NCBI GenBank assembly: GCA_016191015.1
Contig: JACPPM010000217.1
Coordinates: 1 to 50,919, forward strand
DNA from: Acidobacteriota bacterium
GTDB lineage: Bacteria; Acidobacteriota; CAIWXX01
Direction of reading: 5' to 3'
Length of the DNA: 50,919 nucleotides
Shown here: piece by piece, positions 35,411 through 43,816 of the stretch
How the letters are laid out: each line of letters opens with the position of its first letter
How positions within the stretch are numbered: the stretch's first letter is position 1
Notes under the pieces: generated by a model
The model's database searches: none
What the model saw: only the letters and a program-made list of their open reading frames with translations
Told to the model about the DNA's origin: nothing
Program-made: the position numbers and the translations under genes

Positions 35411-36168
35411 TTCGTTCCTCCGGCGTTTTCCAAAACGCGCGCATGTATCCCTGCGCGGGGTCCCACTCCTTCAGATCGAATGGCTTAGCAACGCTGTCAG
35501 CGGTGCTGCCCAAGTCCCTGACAGCGCTTTGGCTGTGCGACGTGGCTTCGGCGCCGAGCATGAACTGCCATCCTATTCACGTCTCGGAAACTCTACAACC
35601 AATTGCAAATCAATGGTTCGCTGCGAGGCTGCGGACGGTTCGAGAGGAATAGTGGAATGTCGGAAGGTTGGCTGCTGCGGCCCCGCCATAGCGGCCTAAT
35701 GCCAAGGAGGTCCCATTCCCGCCGCTGCTCGCGTCCGGAACCCACAATTCCATCATTCCATCATTCTGATTGCGCGCGAAGCGCGCTATGTCCAAATCTG
35801 GTGCGTGACCGGCGTCACGTCAAGTGGCGTGTGATCACCGTCACTGAGCTCTCGCTCCCAGCGAGCGGAGTTGATCAGACGCCACGAACTGTCGGAGCTT
35901 GCGTCTTTTCTGGGTGCTCACCGTCTATGGAGATGAAGGCGGCCGGGCGTGATGCCGCAAGCACGACATCAGCCGGAGCTGCTGCTGAAGGCAGGCTTTA
36001 GAGTCGTCGAATTTCGCCCGGCGATTGCCCTGTTTCTTGAACGCATGCAGCCATCCCGCGGTCAGGTCGCCCGGGCGCACTAGATTACCCCCCTTCCACT
36101 GCGTCCTGGCTCCTCAAACAACTGCAATCGGCCGGCCACCCTGATATCGGATGCCATAATCCATCGCG
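35411..36168. other. Long gene-free stretch with GGAATG-family hairpin repeat
   Basis: No ORF here has coding character. The main feature is at about 35647-35767: GAATAGTGGAATG and GGAAGG form the left arm, and CCACAATTCC, ATCATTCC, ATCATTC the right arm, of an imperfect hairpin. Half of the same repeat is at 11891-11920. The rest (35411-35640 and 35770-36168) shows nothing I can name. The stretch lies between divergent genes, so promoters for both should be here. Confidence 0.55.
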
Positions 36169-36263
36169 TTTTACATCGCTTACGAACATCTTACCCGGCC
36201 ATGAAGACTCCGCGCCCCGACTGCCCTACTCTTCTCCATGACGGGAGAGAGGAAGGATGGAGT
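36169..36263 (+). promoter_or_regulatory. Duplicated leader with TTAC repeats, copy 1 (HXXEE-CrtI operon)
   Basis: TTTTACATCGCTTACG (36169) carries TTAC at 36171, 36180 and 36191, spaced 9 and 11 bases, close to the CpxR-like pattern of two TTTAC-type half-sites. From TTTTACATC to the ATGAAGACT at 36201 the distance is 32 bases, identical to the copy at 38568, and the match continues past that ATG (CGACTGC, CTAC). The ATG has no ribosome-binding site, so the region is more probably promoter and 5' leader than coding. Confidence 0.55.
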
Positions 36264-36923
36264 ATGGAAGTTGCCGCCTTTGTTGAGCATCTCACGTACG
36301 GGGAAGCTGTGTGGCTGCTGCCCGTGGTGTACGCCGTGCATTTCCTGGAAGAGCACCCGCGTTTCCCGCTGTGGGCTACTGACGCGCTTCGCACACCTTA
36401 CACCACGAAAAAGTTCCTGGTGGAAAACGCCGTGCTGTGGTCCATGGTCCTAGCCTGGGTGCTGCTCAATGCCTATTCGCCAGGGCAGGCGGGAACGATC
36501 TTGACGCTGTCCGCGGCGTTTGGATTCCTCACGAATGTGGTCTTCCACGCTGCCTACACGCTCCGGACGGGTGTCTATTCCCCCGGTACGGTGACGGCTT
36601 GTCTGTTCTTTGCGCCCACATCGATCCATCTCTACTACCTGGCCGTCAGAGAAGGCCGGCTGACGGTGACGACGGCCGTGTCGTCCGCCGTCATCGGACT
36701 GGCGACCCTGCCTATTGTGGTTGCTGTCGTCCACGGCATCATCGACGGCAGGATTCCGCCGAGGTGGGTGATCCTCGCTGCGCTGCCACCGGTTCTCCTC
36801 CAATTGGCATCGGCCCTCCTCGGTCGTGCGACCGTCATGAATGTCATGGTCTACGCGGGGCCGTTGGTGTTGCTCCCCTTGGTCTTGAAGAGTGCCTCGT
36901 GGCTGAAAGGATGGAGGAGATGA
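36264..36923 (+). CDS. HXXEE domain membrane protein
   Basis: 219 residues from the ATG at 36264, which follows AGGAAGGATGG. It has the family signature HFLEEHPRFPLWA near the N terminus and six or so hydrophobic helices (VENAVLWSMVLAWVLLNAY, GTILTLSAAFGFLTNVVF, TVTACLFFAPTSIHLYYLAV and others); conserved His and Glu lie in the membrane part, suggesting a metal or redox site. The function of the family is unknown. Its stop overlaps the start of the CrtI-like oxidoreductase gene by four bases (ATGA), so the two proteins are made together, and the partner is a redox flavoenzyme. Confidence 0.88.
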   Translation: MEVAAFVEHLTYGEAVWLLPVVYAVHFLEEHPRFPLWATDALRTPYTTKKFLVENAVLWSMVLAWVLLNAYSPGQAGTILTLSAAFGFLTNVVFHAAYTLRTGVYSPGTVTACLFFAPTSIHLYYLAVREGRLTVTTAVSSAVIGLATLPIVVAVVHGIIDGRIPPRWVILAALPPVLLQLASALLGRATVMNVMVYAGPLVLLPLVLKSASWLKGWRR

Positions 36924-38461
36924 AACACGATGTGATTGTGATTGGCAGCGGGTTGGGGGGATTGCTTGCCTCCGCTCTGCTGGCCAAGCGGGGAATGGCG
37001 GTCCTGCTGCTGGAGCAGCACTCGATTCCTGGAGGCTACTGTACTTCCTACCGGCGTCAGGGATTCCTCTTCGACATACCGTCGGTCATGAACAAGGTCG
37101 GTGGTGAGCTGGCGGAGTCCCTCGAGAGCTTGGGCTTCTATGATGAGATCGACTGGGTGAACATACGGAATTTCGCCAAGTACGTCTACCCGGATCTGGA
37201 GGTGGTCATGCCTGCGAACGACATCGAAGGGTGTCGTGCGAATATGCACAAGGCATTCCCCTCCGAGAAGACGGCCATTGACCGCATTTTTGGCGAGATG
37301 GAGAAGCTTAAGAGGGATCTGGAGATGTTGCAGGGAGGAACGCGTTCCGTGAGGAGCCTGTTCTCTCTCGGTCTGGCGATTGCCCGATTTGTGCGGCTCT
37401 CCCGCGTGAGTTGGTATGACTACCTCTCGGCGTTCACAAGCAATCCCCGGTTAGTCGCCGTTCTCTCGACGCTCTGGGGCTACGCCGGGTTGCCGCCGGG
37501 AAAGGCGACGGCATTGAGCCTCCTGACGATGTCTGGCAGCTGCTATGGGAGCCTGATGCTCTTTCCCAGGGAGGGATTCCAGTGTGTCTCTGACTTTCTG
37601 GCCAGGAAGCTGACTGGATTCGGAGGGGAGATCAGATACAACACCAGAGTCACCAGGATCCTGGTGAGGGACGGGGCCGCAGGGGGCGTTCAGACGGAAT
37701 CCGGCGAGACGCTCTTCGCGGGGACAGTGGTCTCGAACGCCGACAGCAGGAGGACGGTCTTGGAGCTGGTGGGGCGGGAGCAGTTGCCCGCGAGGTTCGT
37801 ATCTCGAGTCGCTGCCTACACTCCGTCGGCATCAGGGCTCTCCCTGCAGGTGGGAACGAACCTCGATCTCTCAAAGCACGATCTGATGTACGCGCAGGTT
37901 TTCTACAACGAGTCGTGGGAGGATGGCGATGGCTTCTATCGCAGGGCCGTGGCGAATGAGCTGGACCTCGAACTGGACCGAATCCCGATCGGGCTGCAGG
38001 CTTCCTCCTTGCTCTCCAGCAAGCTGGCGCCGCACGGAATGCATACTCTGCACATCCTCGTCGCGCCGGTGTCTCGCGAGTACATGAGCTCGTTTGGCAC
38101 CACCAACGGGGTCAGGGGAGATCGATACCGGTGCGTGAAAGCCAAGTTGACAGAGATTCTCATTCGGAAAGTGGAGAGCATCATTCCGCGCCTGTCAAGC
38201 GCCGTCCTCGTGAGCGATCTGTCCACACCGCTCACGTTCGAGCGATACACGGGGGCCACGGACGGTGCATGGTACGATCGCGTCATACGCGCCGGCGACA
38301 AGCCGAACATCCCTTCTTCAAGGACCCCCATAGCGAATCTCTACTTCACGGGGACGAAGGCGATGGGAGGCGGCGGGATGCCATGCGCTCTGATGGGTGG
38401 AGCTCAGGCGGCCAGGGCTATCTTGGGTCGGAAAGGCCGACCTCTAGAGCTAGGCACCTGA
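36920..38461 (+). CDS. CrtI/phytoene-desaturase-like FAD oxidoreductase
   Basis: 513 residues. The N-terminal Rossmann motif HDVIVIGSGLGGLLASALLAKRG, then LLEQHSIPGGYCTSYRRQGFLFDIPSV, and the C-terminal LYFTGTKAMGGGGMPCALMGGAQAARAIL are typical of the phytoene desaturase/retinol saturase family. These enzymes insert or saturate double bonds in polyenes. No other carotenoid gene is in the window, so the substrate may be a different isoprenoid or lipid. I chose the ATG at 36920, which follows GGATGGAGG and overlaps the HXXEE stop; the in-frame reading back to 36437 lies over the HXXEE gene and is discarded. Confidence 0.92.
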   Translation: MKHDVIVIGSGLGGLLASALLAKRGMAVLLLEQHSIPGGYCTSYRRQGFLFDIPSVMNKVGGELAESLESLGFYDEIDWVNIRNFAKYVYPDLEVVMPANDIEGCRANMHKAFPSEKTAIDRIFGEMEKLKRDLEMLQGGTRSVRSLFSLGLAIARFVRLSRVSWYDYLSAFTSNPRLVAVLSTLWGYAGLPPGKATALSLLTMSGSCYGSLMLFPREGFQCVSDFLARKLTGFGGEIRYNTRVTRILVRDGAAGGVQTESGETLFAGTVVSNADSRRTVLELVGREQLPARFVSRVAAYTPSASGLSLQVGTNLDLSKHDLMYAQVFYNESWEDGDGFYRRAVANELDLELDRIPIGLQASSLLSSKLAPHGMHTLHILVAPVSREYMSSFGTTNGVRGDRYRCVKAKLTEILIRKVESIIPRLSSAVLVSDLSTPLTFERYTGATDGAWYDRVIRAGDKPNIPSSRTPIANLYFTGTKAMGGGGMPCALMGGAQAARAILGRKGRPLELGT

Positions 38462-38567
38462 ATCTGAGGGTATGGACCGGTGTGCCATCGCCAATCGATG
38501 CCACGTCGGCGTCTGCACGGCGGCGCGGAAGCGGCGCCCTCCCGTCCGGACTTCGAGCAGAGCTTTC

Positions 38568-38704
38568 TTTTACATCTCTTACGCACTCTTTTCATCGCCA
38601 TGAAGACTTCAAGCTACGACTGCACTACCTTTGTGCTGAGACGAGAGGAAACGATGAAAACGAGACGGAACAACAGAAGCAAGCCCGGAGGAGGTGGCTC
38701 AAGC
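38568..38704 (+). promoter_or_regulatory. Duplicated leader with TTAC repeats, copy 2 (Spy-CotH operon)
   Basis: TTTTACATCTCTTACG (38568) matches copy 1 at 36169 in 15 of 16 bases, and 23 of the 32 bases before ATGAAGACT (38600) are identical without gaps; CGACTGC and CTAC follow as in copy 1. TTAC occurs at 38570 and 38579. In both copies the ATGAAGACT reading frame runs on into the downstream gene, so a short N-terminal extension or leader peptide with the pattern MKT-x3-DC cannot be excluded. The remaining 38462-38567 shows nothing. Confidence 0.55.
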
Positions 38705-39262
38705 ATGAACAAAACTGTCGCAACTCTTTTCGCGCTCTCGCTGTTCACCGCGTCGAGTGCTTCGGCGCAGCCTGGCTTTGCGGAGCCTTTTCCGATGCTA
38801 CCCCCGCCGGGAATGATGACGTCGAACGGCACGTTGATTCCGCCTCATGACCGGATCGTCGAGGTGTTGACGAAGGTTCTCGGGCTTACAACAAAGCAGC
38901 AGGCCGCATGGAAGAGCTTGAGAGCCGGAGCGGAGAAGCGCGTCGAGTCGCCCCTGACAGAGCTCAAGAACCTGCACCAGCAGATTCGTGCGAAGCTCGA
39001 GAGCGATACCGCCGACCCCGCGGATATCGGCCAATTGATGATCGACGCGTATGCCACCGAGAAGCAGATCTACGCCGCCGCCAACCCGGTGGACGACTCC
39101 TTCCTCGCCATCCTGACAGATGCACAGCGCACCAAGCTCGACATCTTCCGCGAGATCGTGGAGGCGACGCTGCCCTTCCCGCTGCCCGGCCCCTGGCCGA
39201 GCTTCCCGGTCTTCACACGTGATCATCGCCCACCGCACGAGACAAAAGGAGAATCACAATGA
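38705..39262 (+). CDS. Spy/CpxP-like periplasmic protein
   Basis: 185 residues from the ATG at 38705, which has GGAGGAGGTGG about 10 bases upstream; ATGs at 38654 and 38600 are in frame. A signal peptide (KTVATLFALSLFTASSASAQ) is followed by helices: VEVLTKVLGLTTKQQAAWKSL and DSFLAILTDAQRTKLDIFRE, the two LTxxQ-type motifs of the Spy/CpxP family, with ELKNLHQQIRAKLES between. Such proteins are periplasmic chaperones or metal-sensing negative regulators of envelope-stress systems, so a role in sensing the envelope state fits. Its stop overlaps the CotH start by four bases (ATGA), making it the head of the CotH operon. A CpxR-like box lies upstream. Confidence 0.85.
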   Translation: MNKTVATLFALSLFTASSASAQPGFAEPFPMLPPPGMMTSNGTLIPPHDRIVEVLTKVLGLTTKQQAAWKSLRAGAEKRVESPLTELKNLHQQIRAKLESDTADPADIGQLMIDAYATEKQIYAAANPVDDSFLAILTDAQRTKLDIFREIVEATLPFPLPGPWPSFPVFTRDHRPPHETKGESQ

Positions 39263-41889
39263 TCCCAAGCACGCAACGATCGAGATTTCCGAGATTGAGC
39301 GATCCGTGGGGGTTCATCGTTACCCCGTTCGCCCTGACCACACTGCTTATGCTGAGCCTCCTCACGCCGCACATGGGGGCGGCAGACGAGGCAGCAGCGT
39401 TCTTCGATGACCCAGGCGTGCACGAAATCCGCCTCACGTTCGCCGACGAAGGATGGTACGGCAAACTGTATGACAGCCACGCGAATGACTCTGACGACCC
39501 ATACTTCCCGGCTTCTTTCGCTGGTGAAGGCGTAGCGATTCCCCAAATCGGCGTGCGCTTCAAGGGCAACTCATCGTTCATGGGCGCCGGCACAAGCGTG
39601 AAGCGGCCCTTCAAGCTCGACTTCGACGCCTACGATGACGACGCCCGGTTCTTCGGCATCGCCAAGCTCAATCTCCACAATGGATTCAGGGATCCCAGCA
39701 TGCTTCGCGAGAAGCTCTTCCTTGACTTCGCCGGCCGGTTTGTCCCCGCTCCGCGTGCGACGTTCGTCCGGCTCGTGGTCAATGGAACCTACTGGGGGCT
39801 GTACACGGCTGTCGAGCAGGTTGACAGCACCTTCGTTCGGAGCCGGTTCGGGAGTGACGAGGATGGAAACCTGTTCAAGGGTCAGGCGAGTGACGAAGGC
39901 GGAGGGGACCCCACGGCGGATTTCGGCTCCGACCTCACCTACCTGGGCGCTGATCCCACGGAGTACAAGAAATACTACCAGCTCAAGACCAACGAGGCGA
40001 TCGATGACTATTCCCAGCTCATCAAGCTCATCGACGTCCTCAACAACTCCGCACCCCCGTCGTTCCCCAAGAATCTCGAGCCGCTCCTCGACGTTCGTGA
40101 GACACTGTATTCGCTCGCGCTCAACAACCTCTTCGTGAATCTCGATTCCTACAACGGATCGGCTCACAACTACTACCTCTACCAGCGTGACGACACGGGC
40201 GCCTTCTCTCACATCTTCTGGGATACCAACGAAGCGTTCGGCCGGTTTCTGATGGGAGTCGACGCCGACACGGATATTCACGAGATGGACCCCTTCTGGC
40301 TTCCGTCCCAGGATGCAGCAGGCCAGGCCCAGAAACGGCCGTTGATGGAGCAGCTATGGGCCAACTCGTCCTACAAGAATGACTACCTTTGCGCCATGAA
40401 GGATCTCCTGAGCGGGGGCTTCGACAAGGCCACGATGTCCCGTCAAGTCACCGCCCTCGCCAAGGTCATCCGTGCCGAGCTCAAGGCCGATCCCAACAAG
40501 CTCTATAGCTATGACGAGTTTGAGCAATCCCTCACGAGCGACATCTCCGACGGGTTCCAGACGATCTACGGGTTGGTGCCATACGTCGAGCGCCGCGCAG
40601 CATATATGAAAACCCGTCTCGACGAGCTGGCCCCGACCTGTTCGGACGCAGCTACGGGCCTCGCCGGTGTGCTCCGCATCAACGAGCTCATGGCGGAGAA
40701 CGCCCATACGCTGGAAGACCCGGATGATCCGGGCGAGTACCCGGATTGGATCGAGCTCCACAATTCCGGCACCAAGGCCATCGATCTCAAGGGACTGTGG
40801 CTCACCGATGACCTACTGGCGCCGACGAAGCACCGGATCGACACTTCAGTGATCGTGCCCGCCAAGGGGTTTGTCGTCCTGTTTGCCGATAGAGACTCCG
40901 AGCAGGGAGGGAAGCATCTTGGTCTGAGCCTCTCCGCGAGCGGCGACGGCATCGCCGTCATCGCAGCCGACGGCCACACGGTGATCGATAGCACCAGCTT
41001 CGGCATACAGGCACCTGACACTGCGCGCGGCCGCCTGCCGGATGGATCCGGGTCCTGGTACATGCTCGCCCCAGCCAGCCCGGGTGCGAGCAACGCCGGA
41101 TCATCCAAGTCACCGCCGGCCTTCGTCGCCGTCAATCACGCACCCTCGCACCCAACGGCGGTGCAGAAAGCGACCGTGACCGCAACCATCGCCTCCGAAG
41201 GGAAGCTGAAGTCAGTTGCCCTGTCCTATCGCGTGAAAGGGAAGAGCTTCGTCAATGTCAAGATGACCGCGCCATCGGGTGGGAGATGGACCGCGAGCAT
41301 CCCGGCGGCGAAGAACGGAACCACGATCGAGTACTACCTCAAAGCCACCGACACCGTGGGCAGATCCGCGACAAGCCCAGCGGACGCACCTGCCAGCCTG
41401 CACTCCTATGTTGTCGGCAGCTCGATGCCGAAGCTATGGATCAACGAGGTGATGGCCGAGAACGACACGACGATCCAGGACCCCGATGGGACCGGCTTTC
41501 CCGATTGGATCGAGATCTACAACGCCGGCGCCGAAGCCGTCGCGATCGGCGGCATGTACTTGACCGACGACCCGACAGACCCCGCGCGCTTTCGGATACC
41601 GGACGGAGTTGAGGTGCCGGCACGTGGATTCATTCTCTTCTGGGCCGACAATGACCCTGACCAGGGGGATACTCACGCGAGCTTCAAGCTCGGCGTGAGC
41701 GGCGAGACCATCGCCCTCGTTGACGCGGACGGGGCCACAGTCATCGACTCGGTCAGCTACCCTGCTCTCGCAACGGACGTCTCCTATGGTCGCAAGAAGG
41801 ACGGCGCGACGGCCTGGAAGAAACTCACCAAGGCCACGCCCGGTACGAGCAATGGGGGCAGTTCCAACAATGTGCAGCCCCGGACGTAG
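39259..41889 (+). CDS. CotH kinase-like protein with two lamin-tail domains
   Basis: 876 residues. A signal peptide or anchor (PFALTTLLMLSLLTPHMGAA) is followed by a CotH domain (about 55-450): the KRPFKLDFD segment with Lys115, YWGLYTAVEQVDSTF, and WDTNEAFG with Asp322, matching the ATP- and metal-binding parts of the CotH atypical kinase fold. Two lamin-tail (LTD) domains follow (about 472-615 and 724-860; each with INEx-MAEN and PDWIEL/PDWIEI). CotH proteins phosphorylate Ser of secreted or envelope proteins. It overlaps the Spy-like gene by four bases, and the HlyD-like gene begins 11 bases after it. A collapsed paralogue lies at 45877-46165. Confidence 0.93.
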   Translation: MIPSTQRSRFPRLSDPWGFIVTPFALTTLLMLSLLTPHMGAADEAAAFFDDPGVHEIRLTFADEGWYGKLYDSHANDSDDPYFPASFAGEGVAIPQIGVRFKGNSSFMGAGTSVKRPFKLDFDAYDDDARFFGIAKLNLHNGFRDPSMLREKLFLDFAGRFVPAPRATFVRLVVNGTYWGLYTAVEQVDSTFVRSRFGSDEDGNLFKGQASDEGGGDPTADFGSDLTYLGADPTEYKKYYQLKTNEAIDDYSQLIKLIDVLNNSAPPSFPKNLEPLLDVRETLYSLALNNLFVNLDSYNGSAHNYYLYQRDDTGAFSHIFWDTNEAFGRFLMGVDADTDIHEMDPFWLPSQDAAGQAQKRPLMEQLWANSSYKNDYLCAMKDLLSGGFDKATMSRQVTALAKVIRAELKADPNKLYSYDEFEQSLTSDISDGFQTIYGLVPYVERRAAYMKTRLDELAPTCSDAATGLAGVLRINELMAENAHTLEDPDDPGEYPDWIELHNSGTKAIDLKGLWLTDDLLAPTKHRIDTSVIVPAKGFVVLFADRDSEQGGKHLGLSLSASGDGIAVIAADGHTVIDSTSFGIQAPDTARGRLPDGSGSWYMLAPASPGASNAGSSKSPPAFVAVNHAPSHPTAVQKATVTATIASEGKLKSVALSYRVKGKSFVNVKMTAPSGGRWTASIPAAKNGTTIEYYLKATDTVGRSATSPADAPASLHSYVVGSSMPKLWINEVMAENDTTIQDPDGTGFPDWIEIYNAGAEAVAIGGMYLTDDPTDPARFRIPDGVEVPARGFILFWADNDPDQGDTHASFKLGVSGETIALVDADGATVIDSVSYPALATDVSYGRKKDGATAWKKLTKATPGTSNGGSSNNVQPRT

Positions 41890-41900
41890 GGACGAACGCG

Positions 41901-43010
41901 ATGGCTGAGGTTGCTCAGATGCTCGGAGGCCCTCGTCGACCGTGGAAGCATCGGATGCTCGGCATGCTGTCATTGGGCATTCTTTCGTGGATGGGCATCG
42001 TTGGTTCCCCGTGGAGCGGCGTGCGCCTGCCGGCAGTCGTCGAAGCAGGCCGCACCTTCTCACTGTCCGTCGTGGAAGGAGGTCGTGTTCAGTGGAACCT
42101 GCGGGACGGCCGCCGGCCGGGCGGCTCCAGCCTCCTCCGCCAATCCGTGCGCGCGTATGATGGAGGAGACCAGGTGGAGCTCGCGCTCGTGCCCGGCGTC
42201 GCGGCTGGAGAATCGGTTCGTGCCGGCCAGCAGATTGCGTCATTGCGGTCGGTCCGCGAGGAGAGCCGGCTCCTCGAGCAGCGCTCCGAGCGGGCATCGC
42301 TCCTGGCCCGCCGTCAGTTGCTGATGGCGGGCGGGCGGCCGGAGGTGGTGGCCGAGGCCGAGCGGAACCTGGATGTTGTGCGCGCCCGGCGGGAGGTGGT
42401 GCGGGTCGAGCTGGATCGCGCCAGGTCCTTGGCCGAGCTGGGGTTGATCAGCGCGGTCGATCTCGAGAAGCTGCAAGCTTCCGACGACGTGCATCGGCTG
42501 CAGATCGAGCATGCCGCCGCCGCCGTGGACGTGGCTCGCGCCACGCCCCGGACTGAGGAGCTCGCGTCTCTCGATGCTCGCATTGCAGCCATTGACGCGA
42601 CTATTCACGAAGCCGAGGCTCTGCTTGCAGGCACGACCGTCCTGGCCCCGATCGACGGTGTCGCCCGTGTCGGCGAGGACAATGCAGCACTCGATATCCT
42701 CGATCTCAGGACGATCTACCTGGCCGTGGGTGTGCCGATGCACCAGCGCGCACGCCTCGAGCTCGGTGCGCCCGTTGAGTTCACCCCTGCCACGGCGCCC
42801 CAGACGGTCCTGACCGGGACGCTCATCGAGATATCGGAAGAGACTGTCCTCGTACGCGGAGCGCCGTCGGTCTGGGCCAGCGTTGTCGTGGACAACGGGA
42901 GCGGTGCCCTCGCGGCCGGCATGTCAGGTATGGCCACGATCGCGGTGGACCGGTCACCATGGCGGTATCTGGCTGGACTCGGCCGGTCCATCCTCCAAAG
43001 CCTGTCATGA
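41901..43010 (+). CDS. HlyD-like membrane fusion protein
   Basis: 369 residues. One N-terminal helix (HRMLGMLSLGILSWMGIVGSPW) anchors it; a long coiled coil (about 120-230; ERASLLARRQLL, RREVVRVELDRARSLAELGLIS, DVHRLQIEHAAAAVDV) lies between the two halves of a lipoyl-like barrel (VRAGQQIASLR and GTTVLAPIDGVARVGED). This is the plan of periplasmic adaptor (HlyD/EmrA) proteins, which link inner-membrane transporters to outer-membrane channels; no transporter ATPase or RND gene is adjacent, so here the partner may be another cassette protein. The ATG at 41919 is an alternative start with a better ribosome-binding site. It overlaps the VTC gene by four bases. Confidence 0.88.
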   Translation: MAEVAQMLGGPRRPWKHRMLGMLSLGILSWMGIVGSPWSGVRLPAVVEAGRTFSLSVVEGGRVQWNLRDGRRPGGSSLLRQSVRAYDGGDQVELALVPGVAAGESVRAGQQIASLRSVREESRLLEQRSERASLLARRQLLMAGGRPEVVAEAERNLDVVRARREVVRVELDRARSLAELGLISAVDLEKLQASDDVHRLQIEHAAAAVDVARATPRTEELASLDARIAAIDATIHEAEALLAGTTVLAPIDGVARVGEDNAALDILDLRTIYLAVGVPMHQRARLELGAPVEFTPATAPQTVLTGTLIEISEETVLVRGAPSVWASVVVDNGSGALAAGMSGMATIAVDRSPWRYLAGLGRSILQSLS

Positions 43011-43816
43011 GCCCACTCTATGAGGGTGGCCGTTTCGAGCTCAAATACGTGCTTCCGGCAGCATGTCGGGCGGATGTCTTGCGATTGACTCAACCCCATG
43101 TGCAACCGGATCCCCATGCCGTGGAGCTGCCAAACGGGCGTCGCGGGTACTTCGTGCGCAGCCTCTACCTCGATACATCCGACCTCGCCGACTACTTTGA
43201 TCGCCTCGACCGGAAGCGGGTCCGCAATCGGCTGCGTGTTCGAACGTATGGCCAGCCACAGCAGAAGCAGCCTGTCTTCATCGAGGTCAAACGCAAATCG
43301 GGGCCCTGGGTGATCAAGCACCGCGCGGCGGTAGGCGACGCTGATGAATGGTGTCGGTGCCCTGCCGCCAGACCGTGGGTGACGTTTGCCTCCCGCGTCG
43401 AGGGACGCGGCCGCTACGCGGCATCGGCATTTCTGCAACTGGTGGAGGGGGCCGAGCGCAGTCCGGTGTCGCTTGTGCACTACGAGCGTGAGGTGTTCGT
43501 ACCTCTCGAAAAGGACTCACGTCGAGTCCGGTTGACCCTCGACACTCACGTCGCTGCCAGCAGCGTATCGAGCGCGCGTGATCTCTTCGCACCGGCCACG
43601 ATCGATCTCATACCTCCGGACTGGCTGGTCATGGAGCTGAAGTTCGAGCGTTTCGCTCCGGCCTGGATGACACGCTTGCGGCGCGAGCTGGGTGTCACGG
43701 CGGTCCCGGTCTCCAAGTTCGGGCTCTCCGTGGCTCAGGTTCTGCGCCCGGCCTACCCGGACGAGCTCCATGCTCTGCTGCCGGCACCGATTCTCCAGAG
43801 AAGGAGAGCGGCATGA
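43007..43816 (+). CDS. VTC-domain polyphosphate polymerase-like protein
   Basis: 269 residues forming one triphosphate-tunnel (VTC) domain: RFELKYVLP with Glu11 and Lys13, YFVRSLYLDTSD, KRVRNRLRVRTYG, VFIEVKRKSGPWVIKHRA and LVMELKFERFAPAWM. These Glu, Arg and Lys pairs line the tunnel in VTC4 and related enzymes, so nucleotide or polyphosphate chemistry is expected. Bacterial members are often found beside CotH and DUF4956 genes. It has no membrane helix or signal peptide, so it is cytoplasmic. Overlaps of four bases with the HlyD-like gene and with the DUF4956 gene show coupled translation. Confidence 0.92.
   Translation: MSPLYEGGRFELKYVLPAACRADVLRLTQPHVQPDPHAVELPNGRRGYFVRSLYLDTSDLADYFDRLDRKRVRNRLRVRTYGQPQQKQPVFIEVKRKSGPWVIKHRAAVGDADEWCRCPAARPWVTFASRVEGRGRYAASAFLQLVEGAERSPVSLVHYEREVFVPLEKDSRRVRLTLDTHVAASSVSSARDLFAPATIDLIPPDWLVMELKFERFAPAWMTRLRRELGVTAVPVSKFGLSVAQVLRPAYPDELHALLPAPILQRRRAA

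Noticed and set aside
10172-35645. tRNA T-loop-like words (GGTTCGAGG near 10172, CGGTTCGAGAGG near 35637)
   Set aside because: No matching acceptor stem, anticodon arm or CCA-type end could be built around them.
36437-36919. 160-codon N-terminal extension of the CrtI-like protein
   Set aside because: It lies over the HXXEE gene in another frame; the Rossmann fold begins right after the ATG at 36920.
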